Under the pieces are notes generated by a model, which ran no database searches, had not been told where the DNA came from, and saw nothing but the letters and a program-made list of their open reading frames with translations. DNA of 64,000 bases from Aaosphaeria pasadenensis (taxonomy: Eukaryota > Ascomycota > Dothideomycetes > Pleosporales). This document shows positions 22,754-35,341 of this stretch, piece by piece. Position numbers and translations under genes: made by a program. Every line of letters begins with the position of its first letter. The stretch's first letter is position 1. The DNA lies in NCBI GenBank assembly GCA_022813625.1, contig JAKLMB010000002.1, positions 992,001 through 1,056,000 of the forward strand, given 5' to 3'.

Positions 22754-24509
22754 GGTGAGAGTCGAGATATGACATGATATCTGAGGGTGCTGATGGGTGG
22801 GATTGTAGTGCACGTGATGGATTTTGAATTTGTTGTTGTTTTATACTCAGTAAAAGGGATTCTTGTGAGTGAGAATGTAGATAGGCTTTGGTTTAGTTAC
22901 TGCTAGCATTTGCATACTGTGTACGTTCGTGCGTGCGTGTGGGTACACTGTGGTGTTGAAAATTTTAGACGACGGAGCTAAAAGGGGGTTGTGGATTTGT
23001 TGTGGAGACGATACGGGACTGCTAACACAAAAGACACACACGCTTGCGAAGTGTCTACTAATTCCTTCTCTGAAGCTGTCTTCAAACCAAAATTTGGATC
23101 TTGTCCCCTCTGCTACGTCATATCTGTCAGTAATTTTGTGGCGAATATCCATATCGCCATCATGTGCGGGCTGTGTGGTCAGTAAGCAGTGGACAACGAC
23201 TAAGTCCCACAACCACATCCACTTTGTAATTCTCTACGAAAAGAAGAACCAACGAGCAACTGGCTACTGTGCTATGACATACATCTTGCTCCAGCTTAGA
23301 AAGGGTCCAACTTTGATCGCCCATTTCGTCTATCTACGTAACGACGTCATTGTCCACTTTGCCTTCCCCTGCCATCTGCGCAGCCCTACGTCGATCAAAT
23401 ATCTACAATGATTCAACCCCTCCTCTCTCCTCACAATAAAATCCTAAGACTATATTCACAGGTGTTCAAGAATTGTGTCTGACATATGTACCTACCCCCT
23501 TGACCCTGCTTAACCGTATAGCACATGAGCGCGCGCGAGTAGGTGAATGATACACACACTCGCTCTATTAACATACGCTATTCTTCTCTGTAATTTCTTT
23601 GATTTCTTTTTAATTTATTTGAAGGATGCAAGTTACCTACAGTTGAGATGGTAATAAGGGATCGAATGTAAGATAGGATGGTTGTTGTAATAATTTAAAT
23701 AATGTATGTAGTAGCAGAGTACGAATTAAAAAGGTGAAAAGAAAAAGACGCACTGCTGTACCCAACTTACCACCTTACCGACAAGAATGGGAAACAATAG
23801 CAGTCTACACTGAGTACTTGATATTACTTACCTCCAAGTTAAATAAATCCTAAGTTAGGAGATTTATATCATAATAAATTTTCAATTAAGACATACCTCA
23901 CCTTCCTCATTGCCAGCCAGGACAACGAAGAAAGACGTAGAGACCTCAAAGTATACGCACACCTATCAACACACACAAAAGCTAAACTTCACATCAAACC
24001 CCACCCACTCACTCATTTCGCAAAACATGATAATACACATAATATTTCAATTGTGATTTTACATCAACTCCTCGCTCATTCTCAGCCACTCTCCTCCCCA
24101 CGACAAGACCCCCGGAAAATGCAACTCCACAAAGCCCAGCTCAACCTTTGGCCGTCGTTTTCCCAATTTCCTAATGCCGTTGCTACACGCTACCATGCCG
24201 TACCATACACGTACGTTCGAGAGAACGCGAACAGAAAAAAAGGTTATGTCTCTCTCTCTGTCAAAGGGGGCAAGACAAGATAGCCAGATGAAAGAAAAAC
24301 CCCCAAAACACACAGGAAGGAAAAGCAAGAGAAAAGAAAAAGAGGAAGAAAAAGGGTTTCCTGAAGACCAGAAGCAGAACATCAGAAGAAAAATACAAAG
24401 CACCGTACAAGCCTTCCCCACCGGCGAACTACCGTTTTCGCCAATTGCCCAATTCACCAAGTCCCATTTTGCTCCATTTGCTACTGCGTAGTGGTGGTAG
24501 GCTTGAAGA
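22754..24509. other. Intergenic region between tRNA-Val and the Rsc4-like gene
   Basis: No convincing gene. Short frames occur on both strands; the 3' UTR of the bromodomain gene probably reaches in from the right. The part near 23600-23900 is AT-rich. Confidence 0.5.
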
Positions 24510-27500
24510 TCATCGTCTCAGGTTAGCGAAGATGACGCACTTCTCCACGTCCACGAGCTCCTTCTCCTTCTTCAGGCCCGATGGCGTGGCGTCTGCGCCG
24601 TTGGCAGCGGTGGCAGAAGCGTCGATCTCCTTCTCGCCGCCGTCCTTGATCGCCTGCGTTTCCTTGGACGCGACGACGCTTGCGGGCCCGTCTTTCTCTT
24701 TCTCTTTTCCGCGTGAACGCTCGCGTTCGGCGATGACTTCGATCTCGATGCGGTTGAGGCCGAGCATGAGTTTCGCTTCGTAGAGGGGCTCGCCTTTCTT
24801 TTTGCCCGCCGAGGCGTCGAAGTTGGGGGGCATGCCGTTGAGGTTCTGGGGCAGGCGCGAGGACTCCATGATGCGGTTGCCGTTTATGGAGACGAAGGCG
24901 CGGTAGGGGCGGCCGGTCAGGGCGACGGGGAGGGACGGCACGATGTGTAGGTAGGAGTTTCCGGGGGCGAGGTTCAGGGTGTAGGACATTGTGATTTTCT
25001 TGGGGTGGGCGGTGAGGGTCTTGCGGAAGGGCTGGGCGAGGGGGAGGGATGGGGGCGTGGAGAGGGTGATCTTGGGGATGAGGGCTTCGTCGAGGGCTGG
25101 TTTGGACGGTTAGTGCTTTGAAGTCGGAATAATGTTGGGATGGCAGCTTACATTTGAGGGGGGTACGGCGGAAGTTGTCGTAGTTCGGAGCTACGGGTGG
25201 CGGGACATAGGGAGTGACTGGGACTTGGGCTTGTGGAGGTTGGACCGCGCCTAGCTGGCCTGACTGGCTGGCAACGCCGTTAGGATGAGGGCTGCCGCTT
25301 GCAGGCCGTGATGCATTCTGTGATGGCGTAGCACCGGCAACTTGAGGATTTGGAGCGGGAACGCTGAGTCTCTGGCTTTGATTGTCCGATGCGGTGCTTG
25401 CGGGCCTGATTGCGTTCAACGCTGGAGACTGGACATCAGTCTTTATGCCATTGGGAGCCGGCGATGATGCTGCCACCGTCTTCGCGACGGGGTTACTCGG
25501 CGCAGGTATCGAGGCAGAGGCACCACGGGTGCTACTGATTGGATTTGGTGTAGCAGAAGGCGTGTTTTTGCCGGCTGATGAAGGCCGCGATGACCGGCTA
25601 CCAGCTACACTTTCCTGCACATGACGCGATTGGCGTGAGAGAGCTTCGGAGTCCACGGCGACACCTGGGGTGGCTGAGCTGCGAGCAGCGGGAGTGTTTG
25701 GATCTGAAATGGGACTCTGGCGGCTGCCCAACTTGAGCTTCATGGTCTGCTTTGGAGTAGGATTAGGAGCTGTAGACATGTTGAGCTTCAGCTTCGTCGG
25801 CTGCGGCGGTTCCTCGACTTTGGCTTTGGCTTTTGCAAGTCGCATTTTGAATATTCCCTATGACAGTGATGAGCGATGAACTTTTTTGAGAGAACAAGAT
25901 TTCATACCTCGAACTCAAGGGCAAGGTTGTAGATGTCGCTACCATCCTCATTGTACTCTTTCGCGTTCTCCCAAACCAAGGCAACATCACTCTCCAGAGC
26001 AGACCAAGTCTTGTAGGAGGTCGTGCCAGTCGGTGGGCCGCGGCCAACCACACCCTGTACCCTCTTCCTGACCAAAGAAAGACACATGGGATGTTTGATT
26101 GCTTGATAGTAATCCTTCAGCGCCCGGCTAGGCAGATTGACAAAGGGCTGGAAAATCTGCAAATCTTGGCTATGGGGGAGTTAGCTGCTACGCCTGTCTC
26201 TATGAACGGGGAACTGCACTGACTCTGTGTACTCAATCATATCTGTAATGAGCTGCTCCTGAGCTTGCTGGAAGGTCTTGCCTGTAAAGTCGGTGCCCTC
26301 ATCCTGCGCGACTCGCGGTGCTGATTTCTTGAGCTTTGACGGCGCGGGCGTTGCAGGCTGGGCAGCGGCTGCAGCTCGTCGTGGCCGCTCTGTAGTATCT
26401 GGAGTCGGTGTGTGAATCTTGGAGGGGGTCAACGAAACCCGTGGTAGAGGCCTGCCAGGTGGGAGAGGATCTTCTCCGGGCACTGGAGTAGCCATCGCGG
26501 TGTAACCTGGCTTCTTGTATGCGGGATTGTTCCTGACCATCCAGTTTGACGCCGTCTTTCGTAGTCGCTCTGCATCCTCGTAGAGGGGGGATTTCTTGTC
26601 GTTGTATACCTTCGCATTGTTAACCAGCCGTTTGCAGTCACTCTCCAATTCCGCCAGAGTAGAATATCCTCCAGCATTCAGCTTCTCCTGTGCATGAAAT
26701 TAGTATAAATCCGCCAGTATTACGTGCGTGATATCGGTGCGGGGGTGGAAGTCCGTTCAGTGCGGACACTGAAATATGTGTGGGCGTTGCAATGGCAGTA
26801 TAGAGGCCTTTTGCAGGTATAGAGGGTGGATTGTCGCAGGGTTCGTCGCAACGTACCTCCATAGATTCAATCGAGAAGGGAAGCTTGATGACTTCATAGT
26901 ATTCGGGAATCTCATTCTGTACAGTATGTTTAGCGAGGGTTTTCGCGTGCGGAAGGGTTGCTTCGAAGCGGAGCTCGTACCTTGTCTGGGAGCTCGAGGA
27001 AATGCGTCGCGATCGGACGGCCGCTGTATACAGGGTTAGTGAATGCATTCATATATAATTCACAATATTGAACCTATCCAAGGTGCAATAGAAAGAGTGC
27101 AGGGCACTTACGTCTTGTCCTTTGCTGATCTCAAGCTCTCTAGGAATTTCAGGCCCGCAGCCGTTGTAGATTCCACAGTCTCCCCCGTGGTGGGGGATGC
27201 TGGTGATTCCTATACACTGCAGCGTTAACAATCGCTGTGCTTTGCAACATGTTTCTCTCGCGCATTGTATGTGTCTGTTTCGTCGGCGGCGGCGGGCGTG
27301 GATGCGAGTAGCGGAGGTGAAGATGGTACGCGGGCGGTAGTGTGTAGTGTACAATAGTGTGGAGTGTATGGGTTGTTGGTGTTGGTGTTGAAAGGGCGAG
27401 CTCATAGAGGTGTCGCGCTCCGTCCGCAGTGCCCATCCCGCATCTCCATCTCCAACCAAGCGCATCCTCCATCCTCTCCCAGCGCGGCCGCAGACATCTA

Positions 27501-27627
27501 CCCTGCACCAATGCGTCGATATCTGGAGGGGTCGTAAACTCACCGGCACTTTCTGACGCTTCGATGGGCGACCTTCGTTTTCGGGCGACGCTGCAGTTGC
27601 AGCTTTGCGCTTTGCGGCGCTCTCCAT
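24510..27627 (-). CDS. Rsc4-like tandem bromodomain subunit of the RSC chromatin remodeller
   Basis: Eight exons on the minus strand: 27627-27544, 27209-27112, 27023-26981, 26916-26857, 26687-26224, 26169-25908, 25857-25152 and 25096-24510. Together they make 768 codons (767 aa). A basic N-terminus with a KRQK nuclear signal precedes bromodomain 1 (about residues 45-145; PEYYEVIKLPF, conserved Asn124 in NAKVYND). A Pro/Ala-rich linker leads to bromodomain 2 (about 215-340; DYYQAIKHPM, Asn323 in NAKEYNED). A long Ser/Pro/Ala-rich middle and a conserved C-terminal domain of about 150 residues follow. There is no BAH domain, which separates it from Rsc1/Rsc2. The family binds acetylated histone tails and recruits RSC to nucleosomes. 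The first intron (334 nt) is long for this window; the others are 50-169 nt. The exon joins were made by eye and all keep frame. Confidence 0.88.
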
Positions 27628-28263
27628 GTCGCGCAGGATCTGCAGTCGCGTAGATGATTAGTGACACTTCTGGGAATTGGCTTGCGATATATCTGGCGGA
27701 GTGTTGGTGCAGCGATGGTGCGATTGTTGATCTCAAGCCTCAACACTGAGAGCGCGTCCGTCCTACGCAAGCAAGGGTTTACATGGAGAGAAGGCCTGGC
27801 CTGTGCACCCTCGGTCACGTGCCCCATCGCAATCACAGCTCGCTCGTTTCTAAGTATGAGTGCATCTGTGTTTGTCTCGATGACATCAATAAGACATGAC
27901 ATGGCACTTTTACTGTTGGTCTTGTCGTTTGTGACTAATTGTCTGTACATCTACGTGGAGGACAACAACACTTTCGTATCAACTTTTCTTCCAAGGCTAC
28001 GCTGCTGCATCATCGGTAAGGCGTACGCCCAAAGAGAAAAAAGGTACCCATCAAGGTAAGCAACCACCCCTGGTCTTCGCTACTATCCAGGGTATCCTAT
28101 AAAGAGCAACCAGCAGCCCGTCGCAACAGAACCATATCCAGCCAAATGAGAAAGTGGGGAACAAGAATATATGAGATGGGATGAGGACAATTTCGTCAAG
28201 TCCCTGCGAATGAACAAATGATTGAAGGTTGAAGAAGAAAAGAAGGTGCCATATGCCACTTCA
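27628..28263. other. Intergenic region, Rsc4-like promoter and kinase 3' flank
   Basis: Both neighbours are on the minus strand. A CACGTG box lies near 27816-27821, about 190 bp upstream of the bromodomain gene. No gene was recognised. Confidence 0.5.
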
Positions 28264-29792
28264 TTAGCTCTTCTTGCCCTCGGTCAAGTTCTTCTCGAAC
28301 TCCTTCTGCGCCTCTTCCTCCTTCATCTGGCGCACCTTGGCCAGTACCACCTCCTTGAAGATTGCACTCTTTGCGACCCTGCCCAGGCGCTGCTTGCTCG
28401 TTTCCGTTGTATTCAGTCCCTTGTCTGTGCTGTGAGCTGCGAGTGCCTCACCAGCCGCTTGGCCTGCGCCCGCCGGGACATCCGCCTCGCCTGGCCCCTT
28501 TTCCTCCTCGTCCTCTTGGATTTTGAGAGCCTCGATGCGGTTTGCAAGCTTGACAAGCTCGATACCGCGCCTGAGACGGGCCTTGGCGACGTAAGCACGG
28601 ATTTCGGGCAACAAATTGTGGTCGGAGGCGGTGGATCCGCTGAGCCAGATGTGTTTGAGAGATTCCTGTTATCTGGGTTAGTTTAAGAAGGGGTTGAATG
28701 AGGAGGGTATAACGTACTCCACTGTCCGGCCTCTTGGCAGGATCCGGGTTGAGCAAGAGCGTGATGAAATCCTTTGCGTCCTTGCTGACGTCCTTCCAGT
28801 AGCGCTCGTGGAAGATGACTCGGCCGTTCTTGCACTCCTCGATCAAATCCTGGAGGTTTTCCGACCGGAAGGGAGAGTAACCACAGAGAAGCGTGTAGGT
28901 AATGACTCCCATAGACCACAAATCCACAGGCTTCCCGTGTCCCTTCTTCAGCATGACTTCTGGTGCGGCGTATCCGAAAGATCCAGCCATGGTGGTCAGG
29001 ACTTCATTCTTGGAATCGAGCATTTTTGCGATACCGAAGTCGGCAAGGACGAGAGAGGAATCGGCGTCGGTGGAGAGATAGAGTAGGTTTTCTGGTTTGA
29101 GATCTGCAATCTGTCAGGAACTAGATCTACTCTTGAACATTAGAGAATGGATTATCTGACCTCTGTGGACGACGTTGTTGTCGTGGAGGTAGTTGACAGC
29201 CTCGAGGACCTGTCGGATTGTCTCTGCAGCGTCCTTTTCTGTGAACTTTCCCTTCTCGCAGATCCTGTCGAACAACTCTCCTCCAGTCGCCAATTGGGTA
29301 ACAATATAGTATTTATCCTATACTTTGAATCAGTCCCATGCGTGATTGTATCTTCAAGAATTCCTCGACTCACCCTGGACTCGAACCAATCGTGGAACTT
29401 GACAATGTGAGGATGTTTCATGTTTTGGAGCATCTTCAGCTCGTCGTACACCATCTGCTCGTTGCCGCGGACGTTCTTCTTCAGGATGATCTTGACCGCG
29501 ACCTTGCCCTCGGGGCAGTCTGCCTCGCGGACAATGCCATAGGTGCCGGCACCCAGAGTCTTTCCGAAGCGGTATCGTGATCTGCGCGGGACGTAGTCAG
29601 TATGATGATCGGACAGGACTCGCGGGGGTCGAGGGTCGAGAGGGAAGGGCTAGACATACTTTCGATCGTAGCTATCGGGCTGGCCATTCAGCTTGTTGAG
29701 CATATTCGTGACTGCGGAGAAAGGCAAGCTTGTCAGCATGCCGCTAGGAGGTAGTACTAGCTGAGCGTGTGGGGAGATAACTTACAACTCAT
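28264..29792 (-). CDS. Calcium/calmodulin-dependent protein kinase, CaMKI type
   Basis: Six exons (29792-29786, 29711-29660, 29581-29374, 29317-29161, 29103-28718, 28665-28264) encode 403 aa. The first exon holds only seven coding bases (ATG AGT T). The kinase domain starts near residue 23, with the Gly loop GAGTYG (30-35), Lys50, the catalytic loop HRDLKPEN (Asp142), DFG at 163-165 and APE at 188-190. Thr179, just before the APE, matches the activation-loop Thr phosphorylated by CaMK kinases. Behind the kinase domain, KARLRRGIELVKLANRIE is a basic amphipathic helix, the likely autoinhibitory and calmodulin-binding segment. The acidic and Lys-rich C-terminus ends in TEGKKS. These cytosolic Ser/Thr kinases link calcium signals to growth and stress responses. 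Introns are 52-78 nt. Confidence 0.92.
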
Positions 29793-32700
29793 GTTGTGGA
29801 GAGATGGGATGGGCAGCGCACAGGGATGCTGCGCCGTCTCTTCAGAGGTAGTTTTGTATGAGAGATTGGAGGAGAAGGATTCTGAGGAGTAGGAGTAGGA
29901 GGAGGGTGGAAGAAGTTGGGTAGGAGGTGAACCGGAGGTGTAGGTTGTTGGTGCAGCTGGCGTCTGGACCTGGTGGGGGCCGTATGTGTGGTTGTGGATG
30001 TATGGACTGAGTGAGGGGTAGGTAGTAGGTAGCTGGAAGGTAGACAGGCAATTAAGGTCGAGGTGAGGCTGCAACGAAGTGCGTTCTTGTTCTAGGATAT
30101 GTGTAAGGAAAGGGAATAGGGTAGAAGTAGAAAAGAATAGGAGGAAAGGAAAGGGAAAAAGAAGAAAAGGATGATCAGAGGAAAAGGCAACGGTGTATGA
30201 AGGAGGAGGCGGAGGTGGACGAGGGACAGGTCAGAGCTTCTTTATGGGGATGAAGTTTTATTTTATCTATTTAGAGCTTGAATTCACCGACGGACCCTGG
30301 ATGGTTTTATTCCTGTACAAGTATAATAGTGCATGGATATGTATGATCCCTCATCTGTTCCTCTACTCTAATAATCCTCCTCCCTTTCCCATCTCGTACG
30401 TTGGTTCTTGATCTGCTGTTATCCGTCTGTCAAAATGCGGCTGAGGTGAGGCTGAGCTCTTCTTTCCGGTTCTCCTATTGGCCCGAGTGCTCCGTCCCAT
30501 CTCCCATTAACTCTTGTAACTACTCGATACTTTCACACAAGAACAATAGTTCCACAGAATCGACAGTCTCTAAAGGTTTTCGGATCTAGATAGACAGACA
30601 GACGGTCGCTGCGCCCCATTTATGACTACCAGTCAATTCAGTTCAATTGCACTGATCCTCTCTCGTACTGCGCTAACCGCTCATCGATCCTAACCATCTG
30701 GCCTCGCACGAACTCTCCTCTCTCCGCGTCAGCTCAGCATCCTTTCATTTGCAGTATGTACACAGTATTGCAACAAGGCTGCATTGGGGGCCATGGTCAG
30801 ATTGGCGCATAACCCGCTTGTTTTGGATCTACCACTAGAGTTCACCATGACTGTTGTTACAATCTGTTGCGACCGACCATCATCGTATACTTAACCACAA
30901 TGAATGAATCAACTTCGCACTATGACATCAGTGCTCACATTAGCGGAACGCGCCATCACCTAGAACCGATAGAAGTTCGCGGCATTGATCTCCAAACGGG
31001 CAGTAACTACGAGTACCGGTAATCCCCCAAGCATAGACATCGTCGTCTTTTTCGTTGTCGTCGTCAGAAAACTGCCTTAGCGAACGAGTGAATCTGCCTT
31101 GGCGCTTTCACCCTTGTGCTGCCCTTACACAGTATTATCTCTTTGCTGAGGCACAGCATCTCGTATGGGAAAACGGACATTCAACAAATTATAATGGTTG
31201 CTCACTTTTGTCCCGAAACGGTAATACCACTATGCATTGTCATACGTATACTCTTATGTTTGGGTTTCCGCCTCCCTCCGTCAATACAATACCATCAACC
31301 TTTCCCTAGTCATACAGGTACCCTTCAATAATGCCGACCAATCAGGCTTCCGTGGACCATTCAAGTGTCTTATACCACCCACCTTACTGTATCATCATCG
31401 CTCCCTTTGCCCTGGGAAAATCATCATCATCATAATCGTCTTGGCCGAACGTCGAAGTCTTCTTCTTTCTGAGTCGGTTTTCATGCACATGAATGCAGAC
31501 TTCTTCACACTCCTCATACCCTTTCCCCCCTGGCCTCCCCTCCACCGATATCTTCCACCCCCCTATAAGCACCCAACGCTTCAACCAAAATCTCTATCTA
31601 TTCCTCCCCATCACGAAGAACAGTATCCTGTAATCCTTCAACACCCCTCAATCCCATTCGTGCGTCCAGACTAGGCGCGTGCTACCACACACATAGCCCT
31701 GTACCCAGCCTGTGCCATGAACACCCGCCTTGGTACCTTTGTTTCGGGTCTGTCAAATGAGCCACTAGGTCTGCGCTTTCTATCCTTGTGCTTTGCTGAT
31801 TTTTGGTATTGTATTACTTTTCGCTGTTTATATCTATCTAGTTTTCAATGAGTATGGCTGTTACTCGTGGACTATTGATGCGTTACTACGTAGGTACGCT
31901 GCGGAGGCGGGTAGGGCGTAGTACTTTCGTGCCCCAGTGACGGCCAGGTGAATACACTACTACTACGACTTCTGACCATGAGGAATTCATGTAAGACTTT
32001 CCTATCTAAAGATCGCCGAAGTAGAACATCATCTTCAGGCAAGAAGATGGGCTTGTCTTCTTGAATAACCATTCATCGAACGAGACTTTGTTGTCTTATA
32101 GACTGGCCTAGTCCTCTCGAACTTTTCCACAAATCCAACTTGTAGTTACTTATTTTCTTTAAGCAGAATAATCAGAGCTAAAACATGCGCAACACAGAGT
32201 CCTGTATCTGCCTCCAGTTTATTCACTTGCGTTGACTCACATCTGTAGTAAAAACGTCACTACCTTTAACATCAAGTTGGAGTAAGAAAAAGACGAGGAG
32301 CGAATGTATAAATGTTTTATAGTGAATTGGCCTCTCATGAACCGTTTTTCTAGAATGTATCCCCTTATTGTCTCCTTAAACCATCTTATCATAAACCATA
32401 CTACCATCAACCATCTTAATAAATCATCTTGTCATAAACCATCCCTTCATACTATCCAGATATTCTCCATACCAATCACCTTCATCGCAGCGCAGAAGTA
32501 AACTTCAACCCTAACAACTCCACCAAACCCTACTCCACACAACAACACACCTCCTAAGCGACCCAAAACCCCCCAAACCTGACACCCCTTTGCAAGAACT
32601 AACAAACAACACGGAATTGACCAAAAAAAAAAACAGCGACTGGAAACTTTTAGGTAATATGTTACGCGGTGGAGCATCCGTGCAGCGAAACCACGCTACG

Positions 32701-33138
32701 GCAGCCCTCCCGAGATATCAATCACCCCAGACCCGCCTCCCTGGCAACCCTTTTTTTAACACAAAGTGGGAATTAGGATAGAAGGGGAAAGGGAAGGCGG
32801 GTGTAAGCGATGGGAGGGTGGGTTTTTAGGGGAGATCGGGAGGCTTGCGGGTGGAGGGATGGGTGGAAAGCTTGTTTTGATGTCGTTTGGGTGATGGGAT
32901 TTGTATACATTTCTGGGGCTAGGAGGGTTCCCGGAGGAGTATTGGAGCATGAGGGAATGGCGTGAGTATACCTTTCGAGATGTGGGGGTTTGATTCTGAA
33001 AGGATAGAAAGGTTAGGTGTAAATCGCTTTCCTACTATATCTATCCAAGAATCGTCCATCTCAACTGAGCCAGAGAACATCCAAGATAACCAACCACAGC
33101 ATCTTCGATGAATGTGTATACAGAGATACATGGAAAAA
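29793..33138. other. Long intergenic region
   Basis: The kinase leader (minus strand) is rich in CT and CA runs up to about 30250. After that there are only short frames on both strands, plus an ATC-repeat run near 31420 and a degenerate repeat near 32377-32450. No gene with domains or splice logic was recognised. Confidence 0.5.
32377..32450. repeat. Degenerate CATAAACCATC-type repeat
   Basis: Words such as AAACCATC, CATAAACCATC and CAACCATCTTA recur about five times with small changes. It looks like a decayed minisatellite; no function is visible. Confidence 0.5.
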
Positions 33139-34860
33139 TCACACACGAACCTCCTCCAAAACAACCTCCCCACTCCTATCCTTCCACCTGCTACTCCCCC
33201 TCGCCCCAACACCCTGCTCAAACAACCTATCAATCTCCACCACGCTCCTCCCCCTCATCTCCGGAACAAGCCACCACATCAGGACCGCACCTCCTGCACA
33301 CAGCGCCGCGAACACAAACCCCGTCTTCGCGCCCAGGTTCGCAGCGTCGGGGTTGTACACGTACGGCAGGGCGAAGTTGACGGCGACGGTGGAGAGGTAG
33401 TTTGAGATGCCGCCGATGGCCTGGGACTTTGCGCGCAGGCGCAGCGAGGACGATTCGCTCATGATGGTGTAGGAGGCGGGCCAGGCGCCGAGGCCGCACG
33501 TCACGACGACGAGGGTCGAGCAGGCTGCCGTGAGCCACGGGGTTATGGCGCTGCGTTTTATGCCGATCATCCCCATGGCGAGCCAGATGCCGCCGGCGAT
33601 GAGGAGCGTCGTGATGGTTAGTTTGCGTCGGCCGATGTTGGAGAGCGTCCAGGTTGATGCGGCGTTTGAGAGGAGGCCGAGGACGATGCCGCCGATAAGG
33701 AAGATCACGCTGTGGGAGGGCTTCATGCCGACTTGTTGGAGGAAGTAGGATACGGATGATAGGAGTGGGAGGCCAAAGAAGTTGGGGAGTTGGTTCGCGT
33801 ATATCACGATCCAGGTTCGGCGGCGGTTGTGGGTGTTGAAGCATTCGGCGTAGGAGATTTTGGATGCGTTCTTTTCTTCCTCTTCGATGGATGTTTGTAA
33901 CTTGTGTAGTAATTTCTCTGGGTCGTTCTTCGGTCCGAAGAGTCGAGTGAGGGATTTTGTTGCTGCTGAAATGTTTCCCTTTCTAACGAGATAAGCAGGG
34001 CTCTCCGGGAGCACGAATGAAAGGACGAAGGGAGGCACTGCTAAGATCCACTGAGATCCGAGAGCAACGAGGTAGCCCATATCCGACGGGACGTCAGTGA
34101 CGACGAAGATGACGATACCCCCTATCAACTGACCAAGCAGCGTGAACGCTGGAAACAGGGCCATCGACGCGCCTCTCAGTGCCGTGGGGATGTTCTCAGA
34201 CACATATGTTAGTGACTGGATCTTGATGAATGCAAGCCCATACCCCTGAAGTATCTTGCCGGCGAGAATCAAACCCCTTCGTGCCTCCACATTAGCCGGC
34301 CGGTTCGCAATAAACAAGAACCCAACACTGATGGCTGCAGCAATGCTTCCGATCAATAGACATTTTCGCCTCCCAATACGGTCTTGTAGATAGCCACCCG
34401 TCAGCGCTCCGGCAGCTTGACCGACTGGACCCAGTGATGACCATAATGCCAGCCATAGTGCAGGTATGATCCATTTGTCCTCCTCGCTCTTTTCGCCAAA
34501 GTCTTCTTGGAATGCGGGCACGGCTGTTATTGTACCCAGAATGACAGAGTCATAGCCCCAGTAGAGGATCGCTGTGGCCATGAAGAATATCCATCCAACA
34601 AGCTTGGAGTACTTTCTGATTGCCTGGAATAGAGGCATGTTCTCATCGGAGGTAGTTGTCTCTGGCAATGACGAGGTGTCGTCGGACAGTAATGGATGTG
34701 TTGCTACGTGGCTAGGTGCAGCAAAGCCTGACTCCGAATCCCCTCTGATGTGTGCAGACTTTGTTGGTGACGCTGGTCCCTCATTTGTTCGAAGTGGATG
34801 TGGCTTGTATTCGGTATCGGTATAAGTAATTTTTGGTGTTTCGTTTTTGTAAGGTTCCAT
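33139..34860 (-). CDS. MFS sugar transporter (sugar porter family, maltose-permease-like)
   Basis: Intronless gene of 573 aa from ATG 34860. A hydrophilic N-terminal tail of about 86 residues, rich in Ser, Thr and Pro, precedes the first of about twelve membrane segments (LVGWIFFMATAILYW). Sugar-porter marks include DRIGRRK after segment 2, PESPAYLV at the end of the first half, NIGRRK in the matching loop of the second half, and PEMRGRSVVEIDRLFE after the last segment. The tail resembles fungal alpha-glucoside/maltose permeases, but the substrate cannot be fixed from sequence. It works in the plasma membrane as a proton symporter. The reading frame stays open for 87 codons upstream, with in-frame ATGs, so an N-terminal extension cannot be excluded; 34860 was chosen because the upstream peptide does not resemble the family. 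Confidence 0.9.
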   Translation of the reverse strand: MEPYKNETPKITYTDTEYKPHPLRTNEGPASPTKSAHIRGDSESGFAAPSHVATHPLLSDDTSSLPETTTSDENMPLFQAIRKYSKLVGWIFFMATAILYWGYDSVILGTITAVPAFQEDFGEKSEEDKWIIPALWLALWSSLGPVGQAAGALTGGYLQDRIGRRKCLLIGSIAAAISVGFLFIANRPANVEARRGLILAGKILQGYGLAFIKIQSLTYVSENIPTALRGASMALFPAFTLLGQLIGGIVIFVVTDVPSDMGYLVALGSQWILAVPPFVLSFVLPESPAYLVRKGNISAATKSLTRLFGPKNDPEKLLHKLQTSIEEEEKNASKISYAECFNTHNRRRTWIVIYANQLPNFFGLPLLSSVSYFLQQVGMKPSHSVIFLIGGIVLGLLSNAASTWTLSNIGRRKLTITTLLIAGGIWLAMGMIGIKRSAITPWLTAACSTLVVVTCGLGAWPASYTIMSESSSLRLRAKSQAIGGISNYLSTVAVNFALPYVYNPDAANLGAKTGFVFAALCAGGAVLMWWLVPEMRGRSVVEIDRLFEQGVGARGSSRWKDRSGEVVLEEVRV

Positions 34861-35306
34861 TTTGATCAAATACGGTAGGTATATAGGAAGTGAAATGTAC
34901 ACAATAAACTCAAGAAAAGTTATTTGGTATCCGCTCTTCTCTAAGGAAGCCGTGATATGGTATTTGTATAGCACTCTGACCTTGAGCTTTTGGCATTCAT
35001 CCTTACATACTCTACATCCAGGGCTGAGCAACTTCGCTCCCGAGTGCGAAATCACAATGCGCCATGATTTTTGCATGGCACCCTCGTCTACTAAGTTTTT
35101 GATGCTCAAATTGATCGACAACCCCGATGTTATTGGCCGAAAGTCTGTGTTTCAAAGCGAGAAGCAACCATTCACAGCCAGCGTACTAGGACTAAAATAC
35201 TATTCGTACATTTCTTGCATTGTTTCCTCGCAAGCAAACCTGGAAAGGATTGGAAAGCTTACTGCGGATTGCGTGTAGGGTGTATGGGGCGTAACGTAAT
35301 GCGCTG

Positions 35307-35341
35307 GAGCGAAAAGCGCTCATGTGGAGCGAGATTCGCTC
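35307..35341. repeat. Two tandem small inverted repeats (GAGCG hairpins)
   Basis: GAGCG-AAAAG-CGCTC (35307-35321) is followed by GAGCGA-GAT-TCGCTC (35327-35341); each is preceded by TG. They sit about 450 bp upstream of the sugar transporter start and could be regulatory, but this is only shape-based. Confidence 0.35.

Noticed and set aside
24059..24460. 133-codon minus-strand frame downstream of the Rsc4-like gene
   Set aside because: Lies in the probable 3' UTR, hydrophobic low-complexity start, no homology recognised.
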